The notes: a model not told the origin generated them from the letters alone. A stretch of 64,000 bases of DNA from Bradyrhizobium algeriense (GCF_003062295.1 NZ_PYCN01000017.1:1-64000); one strand, 5' to 3'. Shown: positions 14,890 through 23,648, counted from the first letter of the stretch. A program made the numbers and translations.

Positions 14890-15713
14890 TTTGTTGGTCG
14901 ATCTGCAAAATCATGCCTTGCGACGTCTCATGCCTTGGACGCCCCTTGGACGCCCCTTGGGCGACGTCGCTTACAATTTTAGGCGTGCTTGCAGTTTCAT
15001 CTGAACCGGCCGTCAAGACGCGCACGCTATGCCTTGCTGCATGCACATACAGGTTGCCCTCACCCCCGCTCCCACCCTGCCGATGCTTCAGCAGCATGGC
15101 GCCCATCTCCTCACACGGCGCTTGAGCCTCAGCCGCACTCCGGAGCCCTCGCGGGTGCCGCAGCCGGTCCGGCCGGACGCGCCCTCCAGACCCCATATGC
15201 CGCCGCGGCAGCCTTATCCAACGCGCCAGGAATAGGCGCCGGCAGCAGCGGCCTTTCCCTGCAAGCGCGGGTCGCCCCAGCCAAAACGACCCCGCCGCAT
15301 GGGGCTGCTATGCAGCGAGGTCGCCGACGGCGGGGAAATCTGGAGGACCACCCCCGCCCTCGCGAGCAGATACGTCTGCCGCAAGGCCCCGTTTCAGCGT
15401 GCAAATTGCCCGGCAAATTCGCCCCCAGCGCGTTGAACCTTTTTCTCGCCATCCAGACAAAACCTTGCCTGGGACATTGCATCACTCGGGGAATAGGCCT
15501 GCGCCGCCAAGCGACCATACTCCGCTTGCGCGGCGCAGTGCTTTTCAGCGGCGCGCAAACGGGGACGGCGGGGGAATTCGGACGCGCCTGCGGGGTTGGA
15601 ACGCATACAGCGCCAGGATTTCTGCCGCGCCGGGGTGCGGCAAATGTCAGCAGATGGAATATGGAACTTTGTGGTTCCGCCGCCGTTATCTCGGAGGAGT
15701 GCGGGGGATTTTC
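14890..15713. other. Gene-poor region, 0.8 kb
   Basis: Long open frames exist on both strands but are rich in Arg/Pro/Ala, lack ribosome binding sites and overlap each other, as expected for random GC-rich DNA. A short tandem repeat of CTTGGACGCCC lies near 14935-14965. Nothing else is recognised. Confidence 0.4.
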
Positions 15714-15956
15714 ATGAACCACAAAGGCGTAGAATATACGCTCACCAAGTCGGAGACCCCGGGCTTCTGGAAGTGGCAATTTCGGATTGGCGACCTGGTC
15801 AGGTCGGGTAAGACCGAGGCGAGCCTTGTCTTGCTGGCCATGCGCCGCATCGAGTTAAGAATCGATCGCGAGCTGAACTACGCGGCGCGCCATGGTGTCC
15901 TGATCGGGGCCGTGGGTTTATTCCCGGCTCGTATCCGTTTCTTCGCAGGCGTCTGA
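15714..15956 (+). CDS. Small conserved protein, paralogue A
   Basis: An 80-aa protein of unknown function. Its core (GVEYTLTK, GFWKWQFRIGDLVRSGKTEA, MRRIELRIDREL) is shared with the next gene, so the two are tandem paralogues. The core looks like a three-stranded sheet followed by a basic helix. This copy has an extra 20-residue hydrophobic and aromatic C-terminus (LIGAVGLFPARIRFF). ATG 15714 has GGGGG about 6 bases upstream. Confidence 0.7.
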   Translation: MNHKGVEYTLTKSETPGFWKWQFRIGDLVRSGKTEASLVLLAMRRIELRIDRELNYAARHGVLIGAVGLFPARIRFFAGV

Positions 15957-16056
15957 CTGGCGCCTGATCAAATCTCATACAGTTGCATTGTTTGTTTCTT
16001 GCAATTTTAGGTGAAGTATGGATTTGAAGCGGTTGGGGTCGCGGCGGGATTTTTGT

Positions 16057-16236
16057 ATGGTCTACAAGGGTGTTGAATTCACCGTGACGGCGGTCGCTCC
16101 GGGCATTTGGAAATGGCAATTCCGCATCGGCGACCAGGTCATCGCGGGCAAGACCGAAGCCAAGCTCAATCTGCTGGCCATCCGGCGGGTCCAGCTTCGG
16201 ATTGATCGGGAGCTGAAAAAAGCCGAACGGGATTAG
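16057..16236 (+). CDS. Small conserved protein, paralogue B
   Basis: A 59-aa paralogue of the preceding gene (GVEFTVTA, GIWKWQFRIGDQVIAGKTEA, IRRVQLRIDRELKK). ATG 16057 is chosen because it aligns with the start of paralogue A; an in-frame start at 16018 has the better ribosome binding site (AGGTGA) and would add 13 residues. No domain is recognised. Confidence 0.7.
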   Translation: MVYKGVEFTVTAVAPGIWKWQFRIGDQVIAGKTEAKLNLLAIRRVQLRIDRELKKAERD

Positions 16237-16304
16237 CCCGCTTCGTCGGATCCTTGCGTCGGCCGCCCGCCCGTGAAATCTTAAGTAATTACATAATGTT
16301 ACAG

Positions 16305-16347
16305 CCATATCATGATATGGCGCATATGCCCGGTAACGGGCATATGC
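16305..16347. promoter_or_regulatory. Cluster of perfect palindromes
   Basis: CCATATCATGATATGG at 16305-16320 is a perfect 16-base palindrome. One base later, GCATATGCCCG (16322-16332) pairs perfectly with CGGGCATATGC (16337-16347) around the loop GTAA. The second could be an RNA stem with a GNRA-type tetraloop or a DNA operator; the first fits a dimeric regulator site. They lie about 105-150 bases upstream of the DUF6894 gene. Confidence 0.5.
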
Positions 16348-16453
16348 CCGTAAAAACCCGGAGTTGATCTTTCCGCGCGCCAGGAATCCACTCCGCCTGC
16401 ACTTGCGCATTCCAAGGGCCAACGGCGGCCCATTTGACGTTTGGTCCATTGCC

Positions 16454-16696
16454 ATGCCGATCTTCTTCTTCAGCGTTCGACATGGCGAGGATGCATGCGT
16501 CAACAACGACGGCGCGGAGTTTGCGGATCATAACGCCGCCTGGAAGGAAATGACCGGCGTCTGCGGCGACATGATCGCGGACATTTCCCGCCAACTCTCC
16601 GAAAACGCCGAGTGGCAGATGGAATTGCTGGACGAATCCAGGAAGCCGGTATTCCGGATTCGCCTGGTAGCGGAGACGCTGCAGGACGCCGATTAA
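16454..16696 (+). CDS. DUF6894-type small protein
   Basis: An 80-aa protein that matches the DUF6894 pattern common in Rhizobiales: it starts MPIFFFSVRHGEDACVNNDG, continues with an aspartate-rich strand-helix (EFADHNAAWKEM), and has a second half WQMELLDESRKPVFRIRLVAE. The function is unknown. I use ATG 16454 rather than the frame's first ATG at 16364, since the domain begins there. Its stop lies 3 bases from the stop of the convergent PilZ gene. Confidence 0.75.
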   Translation: MPIFFFSVRHGEDACVNNDGAEFADHNAAWKEMTGVCGDMIADISRQLSENAEWQMELLDESRKPVFRIRLVAETLQDAD

Positions 16697-16699
16697 GCG

Positions 16700-17035
16700 T
16701 CAGGCGTGCGCTTTTTTTGAAGTGGCCTCCGGCTCGCCGGCCGGCGCAGCGCCCTTTCGCAGCTCCCGGGCGGAAATGAATCGGACGCCGACCAATTCGC
16801 CCCTGCGCCAAATCAGCGTGCATACCCGCCGCACCTCGCCGCCCGCAGTCAGCGAAAGGCCGAACACTTTTGGCACCGCGAGGTCGCCCACATCCAGGCA
16901 GGCCCCGTTCTCGGAAATGTCGAGGATGTAGCACTGGATCCATGGCGCATCCGGTGCCGGAATCAGGAATCCCGGCTTGCGCAAGTCGACCCGAACGAAC
17001 TTGCGGGCACCGAGGTCTTTGCGGTTTCTCGTCAT
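16700..17035 (-). CDS. PilZ domain protein
   Basis: A 111-aa single-domain PilZ protein. The N-terminal basic part (RNRKDLGARKFVRVDLRKPGF) stands where the c-di-GMP-binding RxxxR lies, and the second motif is DISENGACLDV, matching the (D/N)xSxxG signature. PilZ proteins usually bind c-di-GMP and alter motility or exopolysaccharide. The arginines here are spaced somewhat loosely, so binding is not certain. The C-terminus is Ala/Lys-rich and likely disordered. A c-di-GMP metabolic gene lies at 31 kb. Confidence 0.85.
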   Translation of the reverse strand: MTRNRKDLGARKFVRVDLRKPGFLIPAPDAPWIQCYILDISENGACLDVGDLAVPKVFGLSLTAGGEVRRVCTLIWRRGELVGVRFISARELRKGAAPAGEPEATSKKAHA

Positions 17036-17256
17036 GGTTTCTCCTGCGCGGAGAAGTCCTAGGCGGAATACCTGAATACCGAGTTATCGGAATCCGGCAA
17101 AAATCGAGGTGTTGGTGATTTCGTGGACCCCCATAGCGTTTTCTAGCGAAGCATGCCCCGGACTTGATCCGCAGGTGCGGACCGGTTCGCGTGAAGAAAA
17201 CGCGTCAAACAAGAATCTAAAGTTTCGGTTCGGATTCAATCAGAACCGAAACTGCT

Positions 17257-17487
17257 CTAATCGGCGCTGGCAAGCCGGCGCATCGTGAATTCGATGTCGC
17301 CATCGGGCAGCTCGCGCCAGCTTTCGACCGAGCTCATATAGGCCGCCTTGGGATAGCGGTCGAGAAAGTCGCGCGCCCGCGCTCTGGCCTTGTCGCGCGG
17401 CAGCGTAAAGGTCTCGCGCAGATAGCCGTCGTCCGGCTTGCGCCGGCCGGCCATCCGGCTCGCGAGATCGCGCGGACGAAAGACCAT
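17257..17487 (-). CDS. Small hypothetical protein, 76 aa
   Basis: A 76-aa protein of unknown function. The centre reads LPRDKARARARDFLDRYPKAAYMSSVESWRELPDG, a basic helix followed by strands, and the protein ends in a strand IEFTMRRLASAD. There is no signal peptide. It lies in the same direction as the next small exported protein, 82 bases away, and may share a promoter with it. Confidence 0.6.
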   Translation of the reverse strand: MVFRPRDLASRMAGRRKPDDGYLRETFTLPRDKARARARDFLDRYPKAAYMSSVESWRELPDGDIEFTMRRLASAD

Positions 17488-17569
17488 GTCGTAACTCCAG
17501 ACACAGGACGACAGGTCGAATATAGGGGTTGCGGCGAACGAATCCTACTCGCCGCTTTTCGCGAAACTG

Positions 17570-17842
17570 TTACTGGTTGTTGCTGCCGGTCTTGCTCTTC
17601 TTGGGCGCCGCCGCGGCCTTGGGCGTGTCCGTGCTGCGCACGGTGCCCCAGGGATCGGAAGAGGCCTTGGCGTCGGGTATCTTCTTCAAGGATTCCCTAT
17701 AGGCTTTGTCCTTGATCGCATCCGCCTCCTTCTCCTCCGGCGATTTGGACTGGAATTCCGGCATCAGGTTGATGTTCGGGGTCTGCGCGTAGGCCGGCAC
17801 CGTCAACAACACCACCACCGCGGCCGCGCTCAGCATTCTCAT
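17570..17842 (-). CDS. Exported small protein, 90 aa
   Basis: An exported protein with a clear signal peptide (MRMLSAAAVVVLLTVPAYAQ, residues 1-20) and a short charged mature part (SPEEKEADAIKDKAYRESLKKIPD) ending in an Ala/Lys/Pro-rich tail. AAGGAGAG about 6 bases upstream supports ATG 17842; the longer frame start at 17911 is rejected. Similar short periplasmic proteins are common in Bradyrhizobium, with no known function. Confidence 0.7.
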   Translation of the reverse strand: MRMLSAAAVVVLLTVPAYAQTPNINLMPEFQSKSPEEKEADAIKDKAYRESLKKIPDAKASSDPWGTVRSTDTPKAAAAPKKSKTGSNNQ

Positions 17843-18077
17843 GAAGCTCTCCTTTGGGACGCTGACTTTGCGTTTCCGGGAAGGATACCACCGGCTCAAC
17901 CGCCTCGCCAAGCACGGGCGCCCCCACCTTTGGTTCGACGCGGCGGACGCGCCCCGCGAAGCACGGCCGAATTCGCAGGATTTCGTGCCGTATTTGTGGC
18001 CCGCCGCGCTGTTCCCTTCGCCGCAATGACCACTACAATACGGCCTGCAACACTATCAGGCGAGGAAACGGGCGTTC

Positions 18078-18539
18078 ATGCAACAACAGCCACCAGCAAC
18101 GGAATTCGGCATCGCGGACGCCAGGCGGGTGCTTGGCGAGGTCTTTGCGCCCTGGGTGATGGATCTCAATCTTGCGATCGAGCGCTTCGACTGTGCCCGA
18201 CCAGGCGACGCCGCCGACTGGCAGCCGGGCGCGATCCTGCGCCTGCCGTTCTCGGAGCGGCTGTGCCGCAATGGCGGCACGGTCTCGGGCCAGGCGCTGA
18301 TGGCCTTTGCCGACACCGCGACGGTGATCGCCAACCTCGCCGCCAACCGCGGCTACCGGGCCATGACGACGGTCGACCAGACCACGCATTTCATGCGCGC
18401 GGTCTCGGCCTCCGACGTGCTGGCGGACGCGCGCGTGGTCCGCCTCGGGCGCACCATGAGCTTCGGCCGCGTCACGCTTCTTTCCGCCACCGACAACAAG
18501 CCGGTGGCGATGGTCTCGAGCGCGTTCGCGATGCTGTAG
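18078..18539 (+). CDS. PaaI-family hotdog thioesterase
   Basis: A 153-aa single hotdog-fold thioesterase of the PaaI / acyl-CoA thioesterase type, a cytosolic enzyme that would hydrolyse acyl-CoA esters of unknown chain. The typical loop is NGGTVSGQALMAFADTATVIANLA (about 69-92), where the aspartate is the usual catalytic acid, followed by TTVDQTTHFMRAV and a C-terminal strand MSFGRVTLLSATD. It has no neighbour in the same pathway; the FAD oxidoreductase starts 31 bases downstream and may be co-transcribed. Confidence 0.8.
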   Translation: MQQQPPATEFGIADARRVLGEVFAPWVMDLNLAIERFDCARPGDAADWQPGAILRLPFSERLCRNGGTVSGQALMAFADTATVIANLAANRGYRAMTTVDQTTHFMRAVSASDVLADARVVRLGRTMSFGRVTLLSATDNKPVAMVSSAFAML

Positions 18540-18570
18540 TCCCGAAAGCGTTGCAGCGGAGGAGTTAATC

Positions 18571-19716
18571 GTGGGCGCTAACAAAGCGATCAAGCTTGCG
18601 GTGATCGGACGTGGTCTGATCGGGTCGGCGGCTGCGCGACATTTGTGCAAAATGGGCCATGATGTTGCACTGATCGGGCCCAATGAGCCGGCAGATCTTT
18701 CGCGCCACAGCGGCGTCTTTGGAAGCCACTACGATGAGGGCCGTATCACGCGGAGGTTCGATCCGGAGCCATTTTGGGTGCAAATGAACTGCGCTGCAAT
18801 TTCGCGCTACGACGAGATTTCAGCGGAAAGCGGTGTGGAGTTCTACCGCGAAGTCGGCGTGCTGCACGTTGGCCCTGGCGAAAGCAGCGACGTCGCATCG
18901 GTTGGCAAAATCACCGCTGAGGCCGGGATCCCTTGTGAAGCATATAATGATACGGGGCTCGCGGAGCGATTTCCGTATCTCGGATCAACGGCGGGAATGC
19001 AGGGGTATTTCGAGCCGCGGAATGCCGGATACATCAGCCCGCGCCGCTTGGTCCGGGCGCAGACGATCGCGGCGGAGCGCGCCGGGGCTCGGATCATCGA
19101 CGAACCTGCTCTGGGGATTTCGGAAAGCGGCTCTGGTGTGACGATCCGGACGAGATCGGGCAGTATCGAGGCCGAGCGTGTTCTCGTTGCGGCAGGCGGG
19201 CATACCCAATCACTGCTCGGTCGATCGTTGGGTTTTACGGTCTATGCGCGTACCGCCGCGCTGTTTCGACTTGGTGCGGCGGAGGTTCAACGTTTAGCGG
19301 GAATGCCGTCGATGCGTTGTATCGGGCCCAAGGGCGAGAATCCCTATATTCTGCCACCCATCCCCTATCCGGACGGCCAAACCTGGTTAAAGCTCGGCGG
19401 TGATCCGGTCGATCTTCCGCTCGAAAGCGAGACGCATATCAAGGACTGGTTTCAATCGGGCGGATCGATTCAGGTTGCTGATCGGCTTCAAACGCAGATC
19501 CTTGACCGTATTCGTGATCTCAATTTCGAAGAACGCCGCGTCGTCCCTTGCATGACCACCTTTGGCGACACTGGCCTGCCCTGCATCGGACCGCTTTCGG
19601 AACGCGTAGCGGTTGCATTCGGCTGCTACGGCAAGAGCGCGAAATGTTCGGACGAATTGGGTCGGTTAGGTGGCATGGCGCTGCTCGGCGAGGTTAGAGC
19701 AGAACTCGCACCCTGA
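18571..19716 (+). CDS. DAO-family FAD oxidoreductase
   Basis: A 381-aa flavoprotein of the D-amino-acid oxidase / sarcosine oxidase superfamily. The N-terminal dinucleotide motif is VIGRGLIGSAAARHLCKMGHDVALIG, in which the second glycine position is an arginine (GRGxxG). The segment LVAAGGHTQSLLGRSLGF and the C-terminal VAFGCYGKSAKCSDELGRLGG (FAD contact) fit monomeric sarcosine oxidase relatives. It probably oxidises a secondary or N-methylated amine; the substrate is unknown. Start codon GTG 18571, with GGAGGAG upstream. Length matches the family. Confidence 0.75.
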   Translation: MGANKAIKLAVIGRGLIGSAAARHLCKMGHDVALIGPNEPADLSRHSGVFGSHYDEGRITRRFDPEPFWVQMNCAAISRYDEISAESGVEFYREVGVLHVGPGESSDVASVGKITAEAGIPCEAYNDTGLAERFPYLGSTAGMQGYFEPRNAGYISPRRLVRAQTIAAERAGARIIDEPALGISESGSGVTIRTRSGSIEAERVLVAAGGHTQSLLGRSLGFTVYARTAALFRLGAAEVQRLAGMPSMRCIGPKGENPYILPPIPYPDGQTWLKLGGDPVDLPLESETHIKDWFQSGGSIQVADRLQTQILDRIRDLNFEERRVVPCMTTFGDTGLPCIGPLSERVAVAFGCYGKSAKCSDELGRLGGMALLGEVRAELAP

Positions 19717-20015
19717 CTGAGTTTTGTGTAGGTTTTTCTGCAAGATATTGCGCGCCCAAGCGTGCTTCAGGGCCAAACACGCACCAAACGCGGACGGCGA
19801 ACACGTCAGCAACAAGTTCACCGGGACCTTTTAGCCTTCGAGCTACAAGTTCGTCGTGGTGGAAAAGAGCCACGAGTTCACCTTCGTGACCACGCGGCGT
19901 AAGCCGGGCACATGGATGTCCATCCAGTTCGTCTCAAGGACGCCAAAGCTTCGACAACTTCAGCTTCCCAGACCTGTACCGGATGGACAACCTATTGAAA
20001 GCTCGCAGCTCTACC
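19717..20015 (+). pseudogene. Possible decayed coding remnant
   Basis: About 300 bases with no intact gene. One plus frame reads as protein-like segments (DGEHVSNKFTGTF, an in-frame TAG at 19832, then SSYKFVVVEKSHEFTFVTTRRKPGTW), which suggests a broken gene. I do not recognise the family, and this could be chance. Confidence 0.25.
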
Positions 20016-20294
20016 TTACTTGGCTGAGCCGGTAGTCGTACCTGCGCCAGGAGTCGTACTTGCGCCGGCTGCGGTGCCTGTGCGTCGCTCCGTGCGCCCG
20101 GTGCGCCGGTCGTCACGCCTGTCCTGCCGTCCTGCGCGTCGGTCCTGACGGCGCTCCATACCGACAGTCTGAGCCTCAGCAGCGGAAACCGTCAGTGCGG
20201 CAACAGACGCCATGACGGGAATGGCAGCAGCTTTTCCGAAAAGGGAGAGAGCCCTTCGACGAGAAATCGCTTCTGATTTGATGATTTCACTCAT
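20016..20294 (-). CDS. Tat-exported Arg-rich small protein
   Basis: A 92-aa protein with a twin-arginine-type signal (SRRRALSLFGKAAAIPVMASVAALTVSAAEA). The very basic, Arg/Asp-repeat mature part (ERRQDRRAGRQDRRDDRR) is followed by a Gly/Thr/Ala/Pro tail. The mature chain is likely disordered. Similar Tat-signal, Arg-rich short proteins recur in Bradyrhizobium; their role is unknown. GGAG lies about 9 bases before ATG 20294. It is transcribed divergently from the next gene. Confidence 0.65.
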   Translation of the reverse strand: MSEIIKSEAISRRRALSLFGKAAAIPVMASVAALTVSAAEAQTVGMERRQDRRAGRQDRRDDRRTGRTERRTGTAAGASTTPGAGTTTGSAK

Positions 20295-20456
20295 GGCCAA
20301 TACTCCACGCAGGCTGGTGAACGCCCATGCGGTTGCCGTTCCAAAGTGCCCGTGTTGATTTAGATCAAACCGCCTGCCGCAGGCAGCGCGTCGGTGTTTG
20401 CGGCACCGCCCGTCGAGAAACGACGAGCCCGGCACCACAAACGATTGGAGGCAACC

Positions 20457-20999
20457 ATGGCCGAGCCCGACGGCAATGGGATTTCCGCGCGACTGTGGAG
20501 GCTTCCTGGGCAGCTGCTGCTGGCACTGATCAATGCGACGGCGATCCTGGTGATCGTCGCCGCGATTGTTGCGCTCGTCGCGATTGGTCGCATCAACCAT
20601 TTTGCCGAAAACGTCGCGACAACGATGACTGAGGCCGTGCTGTCGAAAGTCGACTTGCCGGAGAGAGGCGTACTGGCGAATATCCGGAACCTGACCGCGG
20701 AAGTTCGCACGCTTGGCAGCACGCTTCGGGAGATCAAGGCTGGAGAACGTCCGGCCCTTCAACCCGAGTTGGCGCGGCTCAGGGAGGCGCTAACCGTCCT
20801 GAATGTCAGCATTGACCGGATCGGAAACGCGAGATCGATCCTCACCGACGAAGCGATTGCGCAACTGGGCCGGACGGTCACCGACGGCCTGATGAAGTTA
20901 AGGGATTGCTCTACCAGTGCTCGCCAAGTGGAACGGCACCCTCAGAAGCAAAACGGTCGAAGCCGAGCCTTTCAGGAAGCGCCGCCCCATGAAAACTGA
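20457..20999 (+). CDS. Single-pass membrane protein, 180 aa
   Basis: One membrane helix lies at about residues 18-44 (LLLALINATAILVIVAAIVALVAIG), followed by a long helical, probably coiled-coil, region to about 145 (LANIRNLTAEVRTLGSTLREIK and LREALTVLNVSIDRIGNARS). It resembles the linker part of membrane-anchored signalling proteins, but no output domain is present. TTGGAGG about 6 bases upstream supports ATG 20457. The C-terminal 30 residues are polar and of odd composition. The neighbouring sensor kinase is convergent. Confidence 0.6.
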   Translation: MAEPDGNGISARLWRLPGQLLLALINATAILVIVAAIVALVAIGRINHFAENVATTMTEAVLSKVDLPERGVLANIRNLTAEVRTLGSTLREIKAGERPALQPELARLREALTVLNVSIDRIGNARSILTDEAIAQLGRTVTDGLMKLRDCSTSARQVERHPQKQNGRSRAFQEAPPHEN

Positions 21000-21030
21000 C
21001 TCCGCCGCGATTGGATAGGCTGTGGAACGG

Positions 21031-22599
21031 CTATGCCGCCGGCAACGTTACCCGGAATATGGCTCCGTGCGGGGTTGCGCTCGAAACAGACAACGTACCC
21101 TCGTGACGCTCGACAATCATCCTGCTGATGGCGAGTCCCAAACCCATTCCATCTGGCTTCGTCGTAACGAAAGCATCGAAAATGTTTTCAGTATCCGGCG
21201 GACGAACACCTGGCCCCCTATCTTCAACAGCGATCGCGACCTTGTTGTCGCCTTCCCGTTCTGTTCGCACAATCAGCGCCCGAGGTCCAACTACCGAATT
21301 CATTGAATCGACCGCATTCTGGATCAAATTTGTAACAACTTCCTGCAATTGAACTTTGTGACCGAGAGCGGGCGGCAGCCGGCTTGCCAGTTCAGTTCTG
21401 ATATCGAGGCGGATTTGTGTACTCGGTCTCAGTGCTTGCAGCACCTCGAGACTGAGACTGTTTAGATCGACACGTTCTCTGGTCAGCTCCGCTTCTCCAA
21501 ACAGGGATCGAAGGTTGCTGAGTATTGCCTTGGCCTGCATGGTGTTCTCGACAATGCTCTCAAGAGCTTCCGTGGATTCGTCAATTTCCGGCGGCGTCGA
21601 CTTAAGACACATCAGCGCTGACTCACTGTTCAATAGAGCTGCTCCGATCGGTTGGTTTAACTCGTGTGAGATCGCGGCGGCCATTGCTTCCATACTCATG
21701 AGCTTGTTGTGTCGCTCGCGCTGCAGCAGATTGTTCGACCGAGCCAAATGAACGTAGAGTAATGTCGTCTCTGCAAGCAGTACGATCAGGACGACACTTG
21801 AGGTAACGAGCGAGAACACGCGCCCCGCGTAAAAGCCAACACTAAAACGAACAGTTGGTAGCAGGCCGCTGAAGGCCAGTTCCCCAATGAACACCGCTGC
21901 CACCACGATGAGCCAAAGATCGAGTATCGAACGCCGGCGGAATAACAAAATGACAAGCCCCGCGGCGGTAATCAGGATGGTGAACCAAATTGGGTAAATC
22001 ACGAAGGGACTGAGCCGTGAGGCATCAAGAATGATCGGCGGTAGCAGCGCCTCGCCTCCTGTGGTTAGCCAGGTAATTCCGCTCACCAACGCAACTACGG
22101 CAACCGCGCTCCAGCCGATCTCACGCACAACCGCTGTCTCGGCAGCGAGCCTGCCGCGCGTCATGTCCTTCGATAGCGCGTAACCCAGCAAAGCGCTGGC
22201 GAAGCCGATGTGCCAGAAGATGAAAAGCCATGATCCTGTCTGCAGGCCGGCACCGAAGAGGCCTGTCGGCGAGAAGGCGCCCGAAAACGTCAGGGCATGG
22301 GGAATGACGATCAATGCCGTGAAGAAGTAACCGCTCGCCAGTATGAGGAGCGAGCGCGAACGGGACATCGAAAATTGCGCATACAACAGAACGGCTGTGA
22401 TCAGGTCAGTGACTAGTACAATCGCGTCGAGCGAGGGAAAGAATGCATTGAGCGCTGCCGCCTGCCTGCCGGAAAACGGGGCCACTAACGAAAAAGCAAC
22501 CACCACTATAACGACAACGGCGATTGCCGCCCGCGTTTGACGCCTTGTCGGCGGCAGGTCCGTTAGCAAGGCAATGGATGCGTGGTTGTCCAAAATCAT
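21031..22599 (-). CDS. Membrane sensor histidine kinase (MASE4-like)
   Basis: An orphan histidine kinase of about 522 aa. The N-terminal half has seven or eight hydrophobic segments in the arrangement of MASE4-type sensor domains (TRRQTRAAIAVVVIVVVAFS, YAQFSMSRSRSLLILASGYFFTALIVIPHAL, FWHIGFASALLGYAL). The kinase core has phospho-acceptor H312 in AISHELNQPIGAALLNSESAL, N-box EVVTNLIQNAVDSM, G1 VEDRGPGV and G2 GMGLGLAISRMIVERHEGTL. No response regulator lies next to it. The start is uncertain: ATG 22599 begins just before the first hydrophobic region; a frame from 22788 exists but gives an unlikely N-terminus. Confidence 0.85.
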   Translation of the reverse strand: MILDNHASIALLTDLPPTRRQTRAAIAVVVIVVVAFSLVAPFSGRQAAALNAFFPSLDAIVLVTDLITAVLLYAQFSMSRSRSLLILASGYFFTALIVIPHALTFSGAFSPTGLFGAGLQTGSWLFIFWHIGFASALLGYALSKDMTRGRLAAETAVVREIGWSAVAVVALVSGITWLTTGGEALLPPIILDASRLSPFVIYPIWFTILITAAGLVILLFRRRSILDLWLIVVAAVFIGELAFSGLLPTVRFSVGFYAGRVFSLVTSSVVLIVLLAETTLLYVHLARSNNLLQRERHNKLMSMEAMAAAISHELNQPIGAALLNSESALMCLKSTPPEIDESTEALESIVENTMQAKAILSNLRSLFGEAELTRERVDLNSLSLEVLQALRPSTQIRLDIRTELASRLPPALGHKVQLQEVVTNLIQNAVDSMNSVVGPRALIVRTEREGDNKVAIAVEDRGPGVRPPDTENIFDAFVTTKPDGMGLGLAISRMIVERHEGTLSVSSATPHGAIFRVTLPAA

Positions 22600-22953
22600 T
22601 GCAAACACCAAGACATCCGCTAATCTCTTGACGTCGCACGGAGAATATTGGTCAACGCGTGGAAAGAGTCCACCCGGCCCGCGTTCGGCGACCTCCGGAC
22701 TGCACGATTGTCGGCATTTGTCGCGGTAAATTGCTGCCGCGGGGAGGCTGCTGGCCAAGGAGCGGGAATGGCTGATGTTTTCTGGCACAAGGCCGTTCGA
22801 ACAATCTCACCTTGCAGCAAGCGCCTATGACCATCGAGAGGAGTTGGGGGCAACGCAGCCCGGTCCAAAGCTGCCGCATGAAAATGCGCCGCCACCATCT
22901 CCTACGTTGCCCCCTCTGTTCTGTCGTGAACTATCTTGAGAAGCTGGCAGTTC

Positions 22954-23081
22954 GTAGGGTGGGCAAAGGAGCGCTAGCGACGTGCCCACCATCTATCACC
23001 GATCGCGCTTCGAAATGGCGGGCACGCGGAGCCTGTCATCGGGCGCGCATTCGCGCGACCCGGTGGCTTTGCCCACCTTAC
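22954..23081. repeat. Dispersed inverted repeat
   Basis: The outer arms 22954-22968 and 23067-23081 (GTAGGGTGGGCAAAG against its complement, one mismatch) enclose shorter inner complementary stretches around CGTGCCCACCAT. It lies in the long gap between the histidine kinase and the PQQ dehydrogenase. Confidence 0.75.
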
Positions 23082-23249
23082 GGACTGCGAACTGATTTGC
23101 TTCGCACGCAAGCGCAATCTCGGCGCGCAACTGCGACAAAACAACACGACGGGCAAATCAGTCAAAACCTGTCCAGCCATTCGCGCAAAAATATTCCGCT
23201 TAACACGCAGGCCAAATCAACCGCATAACTCCGCCCGTCTCGCGGCGGA

Positions 23250-23640
23250 TGAGGGGCGTTGGCCATCGTCACGAACGTGCGGTGAGATGCGATGGACGCG
23301 AGAGCTGCGACTGACGTGTGCAGCTTGAGCGTACGGCGAAGTCGTGTGGTTCGGACGCCGCGGTGCTGGCGTTAAGTCCAAGAGAACAAAACTTCTCGCG
23401 GGCGACGGAGGCAAAAGAGCCGTTCTCCGGGAAGAGCACGAAGTAAGCCGTAAAGCCATTGCGCAGGGAAGGCCGGAGTGTTCCGCTGCCCTGTATGCTC
23501 GTGTGCATTTTACTTAGTGCAAATCGCACGCGAGACCGCGGGTGCAGCAAGCACCCGGTCTTCCCTGCGCCCTCTAATTTCAGAGGAGGGCAAACCAAGA
23601 TGCAAACCTCGGACGCAATGCGCCGCGAGAATACGAAGGT
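23250..23640. repeat. Long dispersed repeat element
   Basis: About 390 bases that resemble a mosaic element repeated in Bradyrhizobium and Nitrobacter genomes, recognised by CATTGCGCAGGGAAGGCCGG and, inverted, CCGGTCTTCCCTGCGCCCTC, with GAGACCGCGGGTGCAGCAAG in between. The two blocks form a large imperfect inverted repeat (about 23457-23572). Minus-strand open frames here are by-products of the repeat. I recall the family; copy number was not counted. Confidence 0.65.
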
Positions 23641-23648
23641 ATGTCAAC

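Noticed and set aside
14989..15779. Overlapping frames of 200-240 codons on both strands
   Set aside because: Arg/Pro/Ala-rich, no ribosome binding site, no domain; the real gene in this area starts at 15714 and is defined by its paralogue.
23269..23598. A 109-codon minus-strand frame with KLEGAGKTGC
   Set aside because: It lies inside a dispersed repeat, and this frame is a frequent spurious prediction in genomes that carry the repeat.
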